Origin: Azospirillum endophyticum
Lineage (GTDB): Bacteria; Pseudomonadota; Alphaproteobacteria; Azospirillales; Azospirillaceae
Assembly (NCBI RefSeq): GCF_016595245.1
Contig: NZ_JAENHM010000073.1
Location: 752,365-816,364, forward strand
Reading direction: 5' to 3'
DNA: 64,000 bases
This document shows, in pieces, positions 8,829 to 16,396 of the stretch; position 1 is the first letter of the stretch, and each line of letters begins with the position of its first letter. The notes under the pieces were generated by a model, which saw nothing but the letters and a program-made list of their open reading frames with translations, made no database searches and was not told where the DNA came from. The position numbers and the translations under genes are program-made.

Positions 8829-8849
8829 TACACTACACAGTGCAGTGTA
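8829..8849. promoter_or_regulatory. Candidate TetR operator palindrome
   Basis: TACACT and AGTGTA arms separated by 9 bp lie 15 bp upstream of the tetR-type start codon, in the spacer shared with the aldo/keto reductase. Position and symmetry fit an autoregulatory operator. Confidence 0.5.
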
Positions 8850-8864
8850 ATTAGAGGGTGGGGA

Positions 8865-9515
8865 ATGTCAACGTCTCAGGCGGGGAGTACCGGGCGCGGC
8901 TCGGTGAAGCGGGATGCGGTGGTGGACGCGGCGACCCGCGCTTTCCTGACCCATGGGTACGAGGCCTCTTCGATGGACGCCATCGCCAGCGACGCCAACG
9001 TGTCGAAGCGCACCGTGTACAACCACTTTCCCGGCAAGCGGGAGCTGTTCCAGGCCGTGGTGTCCGGCCTGTATGAGGGGTTCCGCAGCGCCGACGGCCA
9101 GAGCCTGCTGCGCCATGACCAGCCGCCGGAGCAGGCCCTGCCGGTCTTCCTGCGCTCCCTTCTGGTCCACACGCGCAGGCCGGAAGTTCGCGGCCTGCTC
9201 CGCCTCGTGATCGCCGAGCATCAGCGCTTCCCGGAACTGTCGCAAGACTACCTGGAGGGCGGGAAAAGCCAGGCCTATGCGCTGCTCGACGACTACATCG
9301 CCGCCCAGCATGCGCGCGGGCGGTTGAACGCGCCCGACCCGCATGTGGTGGCGACGCAGTTGCTCGGCGGCATCAAGGAGGTGCTGTTTTGGCCGACCAT
9401 GCTGGGCCTGCCGGTGACCGCCGACCCGGAGCGGGTGATCGCCGATTCGGTCGCCGCATTGATCCGTGCTTATGGTCGGGCGCCGCTCAGCGGCCCCGCA
9501 GGGTCGAAGGATTGA
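8865..9515 (+). CDS. TetR/AcrR family transcriptional regulator
   Basis: A 216-residue regulator with an N-terminal TetR helix-turn-helix (about residues 16-62; AATRAFLTHGYEASSMDAIA then NVSKRTVYNHFPGKRELF) and an AefR-like C-terminal ligand domain. GAGGGTGGGGA precedes the ATG. It is divergent from the aldo/keto reductase gene and probably controls it and itself. Its last 29 bp overlap the end of the convergent araC-type gene. The ligand is unknown. Confidence 0.9.
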   Translation: MSTSQAGSTGRGSVKRDAVVDAATRAFLTHGYEASSMDAIASDANVSKRTVYNHFPGKRELFQAVVSGLYEGFRSADGQSLLRHDQPPEQALPVFLRSLLVHTRRPEVRGLLRLVIAEHQRFPELSQDYLEGGKSQAYALLDDYIAAQHARGRLNAPDPHVVATQLLGGIKEVLFWPTMLGLPVTADPERVIADSVAALIRAYGRAPLSGPAGSKD

Positions 9516-10347
9516 CGCCCACCGCCGTCCGGATGCGCCGGGCGAAGTGGGAGCGGTTGGCATAGCCGCAGGCTTCCGCGGCTTCCTGGACGCTCAGGCC
9601 TTCGCGCTCCAGCAGATCGCGGGCGTGCGCCACCCGCTCTTCGGTCAGGATGCTGCGGACCGAGCATCCTTCGTCGCCCAGGCGGCGGCGCAGCGTACCG
9701 GCGCTGAGATTGAGCGCTCCGGCCACGCGTTCCGCGGTCCAGGCCATGCCGGGCTGGGTCCGCATCAACTGTCGCACCGCATCGGCCGTTCCGGTCGGCG
9801 AAACCGGCCCCAGCCACCAGACCCCGTCCTCCAGCAGGGCCAGCAGCACCTCCATGCAGCGATGCTCCGCCAGTTTCGTCGGCAGCGGCGGGTCGGCGGT
9901 CAGGCCGACGGCGGCGTGGTGGATGGCGTCGGTCAGGACCGGCGTCAGGGTGACCCGCCAGTCGCTCGGGCGCGGGCGCGACGTCAAGCCGTCGTTGCCA
10001 TGGGCACGGAGAAGGCGACGCACCATCTCGGCCGGGAACTCCAACAGCAGGGCGCGATAGCGGCCGCCGGACCCCGGGTCGTTCACCACCGCCCCGTGCC
10101 AACCCGGCGGCAGGAGCATGGCGCTGCCGGCCGGAAAGAGCCGGGTCGTGCCGGACGGATCCGTCAGCTCCTTGCTGCCCTCCAGAACCACGATCAGGGC
10201 TGTGCGCTCGATCCGCATCTCGGCCAGGCGCTCGCAGTCATGGGCGACGAAAGCCCACAATGCCGGCCGGTGAGGTCGGTCGCCTGCACCGGGCCGCAGG
10301 TCGCGAGCGGCGAAGCGGGACAGGCGGGCAAGGAGATCTGGACCCAT
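9487..10347 (-). CDS. AraC family transcriptional regulator
   Basis: A 286-residue regulator with an N-terminal cupin-like sensing region (GSKELTDPSGTTRLFPAGSA) and a C-terminal AraC/XylS DNA-binding domain with two helix-turn-helices (ERVAGALNLSAGTLRRRLGD and VQEAAEACGYANRSHFARRI). ATG at 10347 is chosen over GTG at 10353 because AGGAGG lies at proper spacing only from the ATG. It is 33 bp downstream of the PEBP gene on the same strand, so the two may be one operon. Its end overlaps the convergent tetR-type gene. Confidence 0.9.
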   Translation of the reverse strand: MGPDLLARLSRFAARDLRPGAGDRPHRPALWAFVAHDCERLAEMRIERTALIVVLEGSKELTDPSGTTRLFPAGSAMLLPPGWHGAVVNDPGSGGRYRALLLEFPAEMVRRLLRAHGNDGLTSRPRPSDWRVTLTPVLTDAIHHAAVGLTADPPLPTKLAEHRCMEVLLALLEDGVWWLGPVSPTGTADAVRQLMRTQPGMAWTAERVAGALNLSAGTLRRRLGDEGCSVRSILTEERVAHARDLLEREGLSVQEAAEACGYANRSHFARRIRTAVGVNPSTLRGR

Positions 10348-10380
10348 GGTCACCCTCCTATGATGGCGGTCGGTGGACGA

Positions 10381-10938
10381 TCAACGGCCGTAGCGGGCCG
10401 TCAGGGTTGCCTTTGCCAGGCTGGCGGCGTTCAGGTTGAAGCCGACCATCGCACCCGACGCATCGGCCGCCAGCGGCAGGTGGTCGGTCTTCAGCGCATG
10501 AACGGTCACCACATAGCGGTGCGGCTTGTCGCCTTGCGGCGGGCAGGGGCCGCCATAGCCGGCGATGCCGTAATCGGTGCGGCTCTGCACCGCGCCGGGG
10601 GGCAGGAGCGGCGTTGCCGGATCACCCGCGCCGGCCGGCAGGCCGCGGGTATCCGGCGGCAGGTTGAACACCACCCAGTGCCACCAGCCGCTGCCGGTCG
10701 GGGCATCGGGATCATAGATGGTGACGGCCAGACTGCGGGTGCCGGCTGGCGGCTCGGTCCAACTCAAGGCCGGTGATTGGTTGGCGCCTGCACAGCCGAA
10801 ACCGGCGAAGACGTTCCGTTCGGGAACCGGCGATTCGTCGGTGAAGTCGGGGCTGTGCAGTTCGAACGCAACAGCCGGGGAGGCGCACAGCAGCAGGGTG
10901 GCCAGCAAGGCGGGGCGGAAGCGGGCTTTCGAGGTCAT
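10381..10938 (-). CDS. Secreted PEBP-family protein (YbhB/YbcL-like)
   Basis: A 185-residue member of the phosphatidylethanolamine-binding / Raf kinase inhibitor-like family. It starts with a signal peptide (hydrophobic ALLATLLLCASPAVA, predicted cleavage after AVA), so it is likely periplasmic. Family signatures include the ligand-pocket blocks YDPDAPTGSGWWHWVVFN and GYGGPCPPQGDKPHRY. The bacterial proteins have no firmly established role. The start codon is immediately next to a perfect 10-bp inverted repeat that could control translation. It precedes an araC-type regulator gene. Confidence 0.88.
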   Translation of the reverse strand: MTSKARFRPALLATLLLCASPAVAFELHSPDFTDESPVPERNVFAGFGCAGANQSPALSWTEPPAGTRSLAVTIYDPDAPTGSGWWHWVVFNLPPDTRGLPAGAGDPATPLLPPGAVQSRTDYGIAGYGGPCPPQGDKPHRYVVTVHALKTDHLPLAADASGAMVGFNLNAASLAKATLTARYGR

Positions 10939-10970
10939 CGGGGCATCTCGGTCGATTGGAATGCCCCGAT
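10937..10970. repeat. Perfect 10-bp inverted repeat at the PEBP start codon
   Basis: ATCGGGGCAT (10937-10946) and ATGCCCCGAT (10961-10970) flank a 14-nt spacer directly upstream of, and touching, the start codon on the minus strand. It could be an operator or an mRNA hairpin hiding the start site. A second inverted repeat (GCCGCG...CGCGGC, 10979-10998) lies just beyond and may terminate hemB transcription. Confidence 0.6.
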
Positions 10971-11029
10971 GTTAAGGAGCCGCGGATCGCTTCGCGGCCC
11001 CCGGAGGCTCAAAGATGGCCCCGAACTGC

Positions 11030-12034
11030 TCAGACCTGCTTGAGCAGCCTCGCGGCGTCGACTGCGCCGTAGGTCAGGATGGCGTCGCAACCGGCACGCT
11101 TGAAGCCCATCAGCGTCTCCAGCAGCGCCTTGTCATAATTCAGCCAGCCGTTTCCGGAGGCGGCACGCAGCATCGCGTATTCGCCCGACACATGATACGC
11201 GAAGGTGGGAACCGCGAACTGGTCCTTCACCCGGCGGATGATGTCGAGATAGGGCAGGCCGGGCTTCACCATCACCATGTCCGCCCCTTCCTGCAGGTCG
11301 CAGGCGACCTCGCGCAGCGCCTCGTCGGTGTTGGCGGGATTCATCTGGTAGGTGGACTTGTCGCCCTTCAGGAAACCGCCGGAATTCACCGCGTCGCGGA
11401 ACGGACCGTAGAAGGCGGAGGCGTATTTGGCGGCATAGGAGCAGACGCGGGTCAGCTGATAGCCCTGGGCATCCAGCGCGTCGCGGACGGCGCCGATGCG
11501 GCCATCCATCATGTCGGACGGGGCGACGATGTCGGCGCCGGCTTCCGCCTGCGACAGCGCCTGGCGGATCAGGACCTCGACGGTCTCGTCGTTCTGGATG
11601 TAGCCGTCGCGCAACAGGCCATCATGGCCGTGGCTGGTATAGGGGTCGAGCGCCACGTCGCCCAGGATGCCGACCTCGGGCGCCGCGGCCTTCACCGCAC
11701 GGATGGCGCGGTTCATCAGGTTCTCGGGATTGTAGGCCTCGGCCGCATCCTCCGACTTCGCATCGGAACCGACGACCGGAAACAGCGCGATGCAGGGAAT
11801 GCCCAGCGAGCCGGCCTGCGCCACCGCCTCGCACAGCAGGTCGATCGTGAGGCGCTCCACGCCGGGCATGGAGGCGACTGGTTCCCGCCGGTTCTCACCC
11901 TCGATCACGAAGACCGGCCAGATCAGGTCGTCGACGGTCAGCGTGTTCTCGGCGACCAGGCGGCGGGTCCAGGCATCGGCACGGTTGCGGCGCAGACGGG
12001 TGCGCGGGAAGGCGGCGGGCAGGGTGATCGACAT
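11030..12034 (-). CDS. hemB: Delta-aminolevulinic acid dehydratase (porphobilinogen synthase)
   Basis: Condenses two 5-aminolevulinate molecules to porphobilinogen in tetrapyrrole synthesis. The 334-residue TIM-barrel protein has both active-site lysines, K203 (YAAKYASAFYG) and K257 (MVMVKPG, Schiff base). The metal region reads DVALDPYTSHGHDG: aspartate and alanine replace the cysteines of zinc enzymes, so this is the Mg2+-dependent type expected in many alphaproteobacteria. It is flanked by 91 and 118 bp of non-coding DNA and seems monocistronic. Confidence 0.97.
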   Translation of the reverse strand: MSITLPAAFPRTRLRRNRADAWTRRLVAENTLTVDDLIWPVFVIEGENRREPVASMPGVERLTIDLLCEAVAQAGSLGIPCIALFPVVGSDAKSEDAAEAYNPENLMNRAIRAVKAAAPEVGILGDVALDPYTSHGHDGLLRDGYIQNDETVEVLIRQALSQAEAGADIVAPSDMMDGRIGAVRDALDAQGYQLTRVCSYAAKYASAFYGPFRDAVNSGGFLKGDKSTYQMNPANTDEALREVACDLQEGADMVMVKPGLPYLDIIRRVKDQFAVPTFAYHVSGEYAMLRAASGNGWLNYDKALLETLMGFKRAGCDAILTYGAVDAARLLKQV

Positions 12035-12152
12035 CGGGAGATACCATGCACTTAGAACGAGTGCGGTGATCCTACGCCTTCCCGCATAGTGAACTCAAGA
12101 CGCGGCGGCCCGGCCGGTGCTTATGGACCGGGCAGGCTGCCTTGCACGGGTC

Positions 12153-13076
12153 TCATGCCCCGCCCCGGGCCTCGCCACCGGCATGGCGAATCACGGACTC
12201 CCAGCGGACGGCGACCGGATCGCTTCCATTCGGACCGCCGTCCACGGGACGGAAACCGGTGTCCTGCGCCTGCAGGGCCCAGCGGTTGCCTTGCTTGCGA
12301 TAGCTGGAGACCAACCCGCCGGTGAAGGCCGCCCCCTCCCATGACCGCACCTCGAACGTCACGGTGGGATGGGCGACGGTGATCAGGTTGTAGGCGTTCG
12401 CTTCGTTCCGCAACCGGGTGGAGGTGGCGGTGGAAGCCTGGGCGACCAGGATCGAGCGGGCCACCTGGGTGTGGAAGCTCATGATGTCGCCGGAATAGGC
12501 CTTGTGCAGATGACCCGCCAGCAGCAGGTCGATACCGCAGCTTTCCAGCGTGGGCAGCACCAGCTTGTGACGTCCCACCAATTGGGTCTTCGGCAGATCG
12601 GGCGGCGGCAGGAAGGGGTGGTGGGTGAACAGCACCTTGAAGACCGTGTCGGGCATGCCGCAGAAGACCTCGCGCACCCGGGCGATCTGGCGCCGGTTCA
12701 TCCGCCCTTCGGAGAAATCCATGATGACCGGGCGGGCGGTGTTGATGCCCAGGACAGCGATCTCGTCGTCGATATGCAGGGGGCTGAAATCGTTGGTGAT
12801 GTAGCGCCGATAATGGCCGAACGGGTCGGTAAAGCGCTTGAACACGTTATAAACCGGGATGTCATGATTCCCCGGTACAGCCATGTAAGGAAAAGGTAAT
12901 TTCCGCAGGAAGGCGCGTGCCTCCTCGAAATGGCGCGCCTTCGCCCGCTGCACGAAGTCACCGGAGATGACGATCAGGTCTGGGGTCTGCGCCGTCAGGT
13001 CGGCCAGCAGGCCGTCCACCACGCGCTGGTCGATCCGCCCGAAATGCAGATCGGAGATGTGAGCGAGCCGTTTCAC
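12153..13076 (-). CDS. Calcineurin-like metallophosphoesterase
   Basis: A 307-residue protein with the full metallophosphoesterase motif set: DLHFG, GDF, GNHD, FTHHP and GHLH. These ligate two metal ions and act on phosphomonoesters or diesters; the pattern is close to the class III cyclic nucleotide phosphodiesterase group, but the substrate is not defined. The start is GTG at 13076. The gene follows a diacylglycerol-kinase-like gene by 19 bp and is probably co-transcribed with it from an EcfG-type promoter, hinting at lipid or nucleotide signalling under stress (inference). Confidence 0.87.
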   Translation of the reverse strand: MKRLAHISDLHFGRIDQRVVDGLLADLTAQTPDLIVISGDFVQRAKARHFEEARAFLRKLPFPYMAVPGNHDIPVYNVFKRFTDPFGHYRRYITNDFSPLHIDDEIAVLGINTARPVIMDFSEGRMNRRQIARVREVFCGMPDTVFKVLFTHHPFLPPPDLPKTQLVGRHKLVLPTLESCGIDLLLAGHLHKAYSGDIMSFHTQVARSILVAQASTATSTRLRNEANAYNLITVAHPTVTFEVRSWEGAAFTGGLVSSYRKQGNRWALQAQDTGFRPVDGGPNGSDPVAVRWESVIRHAGGEARGGA

Positions 13077-13095
13077 GCCATCTTCATCCTTTCTC

Positions 13096-13989
13096 TCAGC
13101 CTGGTGCCAGAACCTTCAGGGCCCCCGGGAGGATCCGATAGTGAAGCGGAGCGTGGAGCTTCCGGATCTCGCCGTCGTTGACCATCTTCAGGTGGTGGCG
13201 GCGGCTGTGGACCGTCAGGCCGGTGACCGCATAGGTTTCCAGCCCCTCGTCCTGCTTCCAGGACCCGGCGACCAGCCTTCCCATCAACCGCAGCATCGCG
13301 AAGGCGTTCCGTTCGCGGGCGACATAGACGCCGAGTTTCCCCGCATCGAGAGCCTGACGGGTCAGGACGAGCCCGAACCCGTCGTCATAGACGTTGTTGG
13401 AAACGACCAGGATCGGCGTGCGCATGCGCCGGGGACCTTCACCCCAGTCCAGGCGGACATCCAGCATCGGCAGCCGGTACAGCGTTTTCGCCAGGGCGAC
13501 GGCGGCACCTGGCCATTTCAGGAGCCGGTGCTGCTTGCGCTGACGCTCGCGTTCCTGAACCACCTGCGGATAGAAGCCCAGGACGGAGCTGTTGGTATAG
13601 GGCTCGCCATTCACCTCGGCGATGTCGATGGCGCGGACCCGTCCGGCGGCCAGCGTCTCCGCTGCGCTTTCCAGTTCAAGTGGGATATGAAGATCGCGAG
13701 CCAACAGGTTGAGGCTGCCCAGTGGTATGACGCCCAGCGTCTTGCCGGTCGGGAGCGCCAGCTTCACCGCGCTGTGCAGCGTGCCATCGCCGCCGCCGAC
13801 CACCACCGTTTCGGCGTCGGACTCCAGCACCTGCCGGATCGTTTCCGTACATTGCGGGCCGTCGACGGTGTGGAGATCCACAGCGGCGCCATGCCGTTCG
13901 AACGCGGTGCGGATCGTCGCCTCCGCGGTGGCGATCGGCCGGTCCACCAGCGAACCCGCCTGCCGGTTGAGGATGATCGCGATCTTCAT
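13096..13989 (-). CDS. Diacylglycerol kinase family lipid kinase
   Basis: A 297-residue protein with the DAGK catalytic domain: GGGDGT at residues 65-70 is the nucleotide-binding loop, followed by the IPLGSLNLLARDLHIP segment that replaces the more usual GTxNDFAR block. Members phosphorylate diacylglycerol, sphingosine-like bases or related lipids. ATG at 13989 is chosen because MKIAIILNRQAG is the normal family start; the frame stays open for 18 more codons to 14043, and neither start has a strong ribosome binding site. It heads a two-gene unit with the metallophosphoesterase and has a consensus EcfG promoter about 90 bp upstream. Confidence 0.88.
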   Translation of the reverse strand: MKIAIILNRQAGSLVDRPIATAEATIRTAFERHGAAVDLHTVDGPQCTETIRQVLESDAETVVVGGGDGTLHSAVKLALPTGKTLGVIPLGSLNLLARDLHIPLELESAAETLAAGRVRAIDIAEVNGEPYTNSSVLGFYPQVVQERERQRKQHRLLKWPGAAVALAKTLYRLPMLDVRLDWGEGPRRMRTPILVVSNNVYDDGFGLVLTRQALDAGKLGVYVARERNAFAMLRLMGRLVAGSWKQDEGLETYAVTGLTVHSRRHHLKMVNDGEIRKLHAPLHYRILPGALKVLAPG

Positions 13990-14079
13990 GGGGCACCCGG
14001 CGGCATGGGAGGCGGTATCGACATCTGACCTTCCGTGATGCATCAGAGAGGGATGGTTTTCAGATGAGAGCGTGAGCGC

Positions 14080-14104
14080 AACGGTCCAAGGGGGCCGATG
14101 TTCC
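14080..14104 (-). promoter_or_regulatory. EcfG-type general stress promoter
   Basis: On the minus strand, GGAAC (14104-14100), a 16-bp spacer and CGTT (14083-14080) match the EcfG consensus exactly. The -10 element is about 90 bp before the lipid kinase start. Confidence 0.75.
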
Positions 14105-14177
14105 TAAACCGCGTATCGAGGGCGCCGAGGACCCGCTTGGCGGCGCCGGCCGCAACATCCGGATCCGTATGGTTGGT

Positions 14178-14205
14178 TTGACAGCGCCGCAGGCTCCCGT
14201 ATCAT
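14178..14205 (+). promoter_or_regulatory. Sigma-70-type promoter
   Basis: TTGACA (14178-14183), a 16-bp spacer and TATCAT (14200-14205) give a full-consensus -35 and a five-of-six -10. It would start a leader of about 90 nt for the hydrolase gene at 14304. Confidence 0.65.
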
Positions 14206-14303
14206 CATCGCCGGCCGTTCTCCATGCCCCCGAGACGCCATGGAGATGGACGGGCGGTTCGCCACCGGCCGATTCGCAACGATAACAGAGAAAATACAAG
14301 ACG

Positions 14304-15365
14304 ATGAACGACGCTGCTGAGATTCTGTTCGAACGTCGGGGCGCCATCGGCCTCGTCACGCTCAACCGGCCCAAGGCGTTGAATGCGCTGACGCTGGACA
14401 TGATCAGGCTGTTCGATCCGCAGCTGCGGGCCTGGAACGCCGATCCGGAGATCAAGGCCGTCGTGATTCGCGGTGCCGGCGAAAAGGCTTTTTGCGCGGG
14501 CGGCGACGTCGTCAGCCTCTACGAGGCCGGGAAGGCCGCGAAGGAGGGGCGTGGGGACACCAGGCCGGTGCGGGCCTTCTTCAGCGAGGAATATGTGCTG
14601 AACCGCCTGATCAAGCGTTTGTCCAAGCCCTATGTCGCGCTGATCGACGGCATCTCCATGGGCGGCGGCGTCGGGCTTTCTGTTCATGGCACCCATCGCA
14701 TCGTCAGTGAACGGACGCTGTTCGCCATGCCGGAGACCGGTATCGGTCTCTACCCCGATGTCGGCGGCACCTATTTCCTGCCGCGGCTGCCGGGGCAGGT
14801 CGGCATCTGGCTGGGCCTGACCGGCGACCGCCTGAAGGCGGCCGACCTGCTGGCCATCGGCGCCGCCGATGCCTTCGTGCCGAGTGCGAAGATCGACGCG
14901 CTGATCGACGATCTGGCAGCCGGCGTTCCGGCGGACGATGCCGTCGCGACCCATCGCGGTGATGCCGGCGAGGCCGCCGTGAGCGCGGTCCGCGCGGCAG
15001 TCGACCGCTGCTATGCCTTCGACAGCGTCGAGGCGATCCTCAAGGCGCTGGAGGCCGAGGGGACCGAATGGGCGGCCGGCCAGATCGCCACCCTGCGCCG
15101 GGTATCGCCGACCAGCCTGAAGGTGACGCTGGCGGCATTGCGGCGCGGGGCGAAGCTGGATTTCGAAGGCTGCATGGTACAGGAGCTGCGCCTCAGCCTC
15201 GCCTGCCTTGCCGGGGACGACTTCTATGAGGGGATCCGCGCCGCCCTTGTCGACAAGGACAAGAACCCGAAATGGAAGCCGGCGGACCTGACCGACGTCG
15301 GTCCGTCCGACGTCGAGCGTCACTTCGCCGAACCGGCAGGTGGTGACCTCGTGTTCCGCGATTGA
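14304..15365 (+). CDS. 3-hydroxyisobutyryl-CoA hydrolase (enoyl-CoA hydratase fold)
   Basis: A 353-residue crotonase-fold protein. The hydrolase subgroup is indicated by FCAGGDV, the GISMGGGVGLSVHG oxyanion block, the MPETGIGLYPDVGG motif with its catalytic Glu/Asp, and the extended C-terminal region ending in DVERHF. These enzymes release 3-hydroxyisobutyrate from its CoA ester in valine breakdown. It stands alone behind a consensus-like promoter; no other valine catabolic gene is adjacent, so the pathway assignment rests on the family. An ordinary enoyl-CoA hydratase is less likely because of length and motifs. Confidence 0.87.
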   Translation: MNDAAEILFERRGAIGLVTLNRPKALNALTLDMIRLFDPQLRAWNADPEIKAVVIRGAGEKAFCAGGDVVSLYEAGKAAKEGRGDTRPVRAFFSEEYVLNRLIKRLSKPYVALIDGISMGGGVGLSVHGTHRIVSERTLFAMPETGIGLYPDVGGTYFLPRLPGQVGIWLGLTGDRLKAADLLAIGAADAFVPSAKIDALIDDLAAGVPADDAVATHRGDAGEAAVSAVRAAVDRCYAFDSVEAILKALEAEGTEWAAGQIATLRRVSPTSLKVTLAALRRGAKLDFEGCMVQELRLSLACLAGDDFYEGIRAALVDKDKNPKWKPADLTDVGPSDVERHFAEPAGGDLVFRD

Positions 15366-15616
15366 CGGTTCGGGCGGCGGAGGCCGGTCGCGCAAGTGAT
15401 CGCGGGGCCGGTCCTTTCCGCTTATGCAGAGGCTGACGCCCGGCCGGAAACCATCGGGTGCAGCACCCGGCGAAAGGCGCCTGTACAGACGGGTTGTGCC
15501 GGACTTTTTCCGGAATTATTAGGATGATTGCCGACCAATGATCGGTTAATCTCGCCTTAAGGTCCCGGTATCGTCCTTGCGCGGGGAACGGCCGGTTAGA
15601 GCCAAAGGAGACCGCG

Positions 15617-16090
15617 GTGCGCAAACCTTATTACGAGAGCATTCTGTTGATCGAGCGGCTTCACCGCCACTTTCTTGAAGTGCTCAAGACTGAGTTGGAC
15701 CGGCTCGGGATCCAGGACATCAACAACGTTCAGAGCCTGATCCTGTACAATATCGGCGAAGACGAGATGACGGTCGGCGAGTTGACCGCGCGTGGTTACT
15801 ATCTGGGTTCGAACGTCTCCTACAACGTCAAGAAGATGGTCGAGAACGGCTATCTCGGCCAGGAACGCTCCCCGCATGATCGCCGGTCGGTCCGTGTCCG
15901 CCTGTCGGAGAAGGGCCTGGATCTCCGCGAGAAGATCAGCGTCATGTTCGAACGTCATCTGACCGCGCTGGAAAAGGCCGGTTTCAGCGATGAGGAACTG
16001 ACCAAGGCCAACGAAACCCTGCGCAAGCTGGAACGCTTCTGGTCGGCGTCGCTCGACTACAGCGGCTTTCCGATGACCTCCGCGGCCTGA
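15617..16090 (+). CDS. MarR family winged-helix regulator (LdtR-like)
   Basis: A 157-residue winged-helix protein resembling the LdtR group of alphaproteobacterial MarR regulators, linked in other species to cell-wall and stress tolerance genes. The recognition region reads TVGELTARGYYLGSNVSYNV, followed by the wing (SPHDRRSVRVRLSEKG). The start is GTG at 15617 with AAAGGAGACCGCG upstream. It is followed by a 306-bp leader region and a sodium/proton antiporter gene on the same strand, but the spacing argues for separate transcripts. Confidence 0.85.
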   Translation: MRKPYYESILLIERLHRHFLEVLKTELDRLGIQDINNVQSLILYNIGEDEMTVGELTARGYYLGSNVSYNVKKMVENGYLGQERSPHDRRSVRVRLSEKGLDLREKISVMFERHLTALEKAGFSDEELTKANETLRKLERFWSASLDYSGFPMTSAA

Positions 16091-16396
16091 TCGGCCGGAT
16101 TGCGACGGCCCCCGCGGTTCCGGCTCCTGCGGGCGGCGTCGAGTTTCAGCTTTCCATCCTCAGCATTCGCGGCGGTCCGGTTCGTCCGGTACCCAGGGCG
16201 GAAAGAGCTCCGAGGATGGAAAGAGGAAAGAAATTGTACGAGCCGGCACCTTTGCCATCCTCTCCATAACCATCACGCCCGCCCCTGAACCCATCCGCGC
16301 CTTGGCGTGTTGATGGGAATTGGCCTTCGCGCAGCAGAGGCCGGATGACTTCCGTCCGGCCTGCGGAATTGAGGGCGTCATGGCAATGGGCGGCGC
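16091..16396. other. Long spacer and presumed leader of antiporter gene
   Basis: This 306-bp region contains no plausible gene. It holds the alternative-hairpin arrangement described separately and a further hairpin at 16339-16361 (GGCCGGA with TCCGGCC) ending 35 nt before the antiporter start codon. Confidence 0.55.
16150..16262 (+). promoter_or_regulatory. Switch-like leader with mutually exclusive hairpins
   Basis: Arm A (16150-16161, CTTTCCATCCTC) is perfectly complementary to arm B (16212-16223, GAGGATGGAAAG). A third segment C (16250-16262, CTTTGCCATCCTC) repeats arm A with one inserted G and could pair with B instead. An A-B helix would close 50 nt, a B-C helix 26 nt. This resembles an attenuator or riboswitch layout, though no known class was recognised. 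Confidence 0.45.

Larger units (their letters stand above)
13990..14303. other. Divergent intergenic region with two promoters
   Basis: This 314-bp spacer contains an EcfG-type promoter for the minus-strand lipid kinase gene and a consensus-like housekeeping promoter for the plus-strand hydrolase gene, both listed separately. No coding sequence was seen. Confidence 0.6.
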
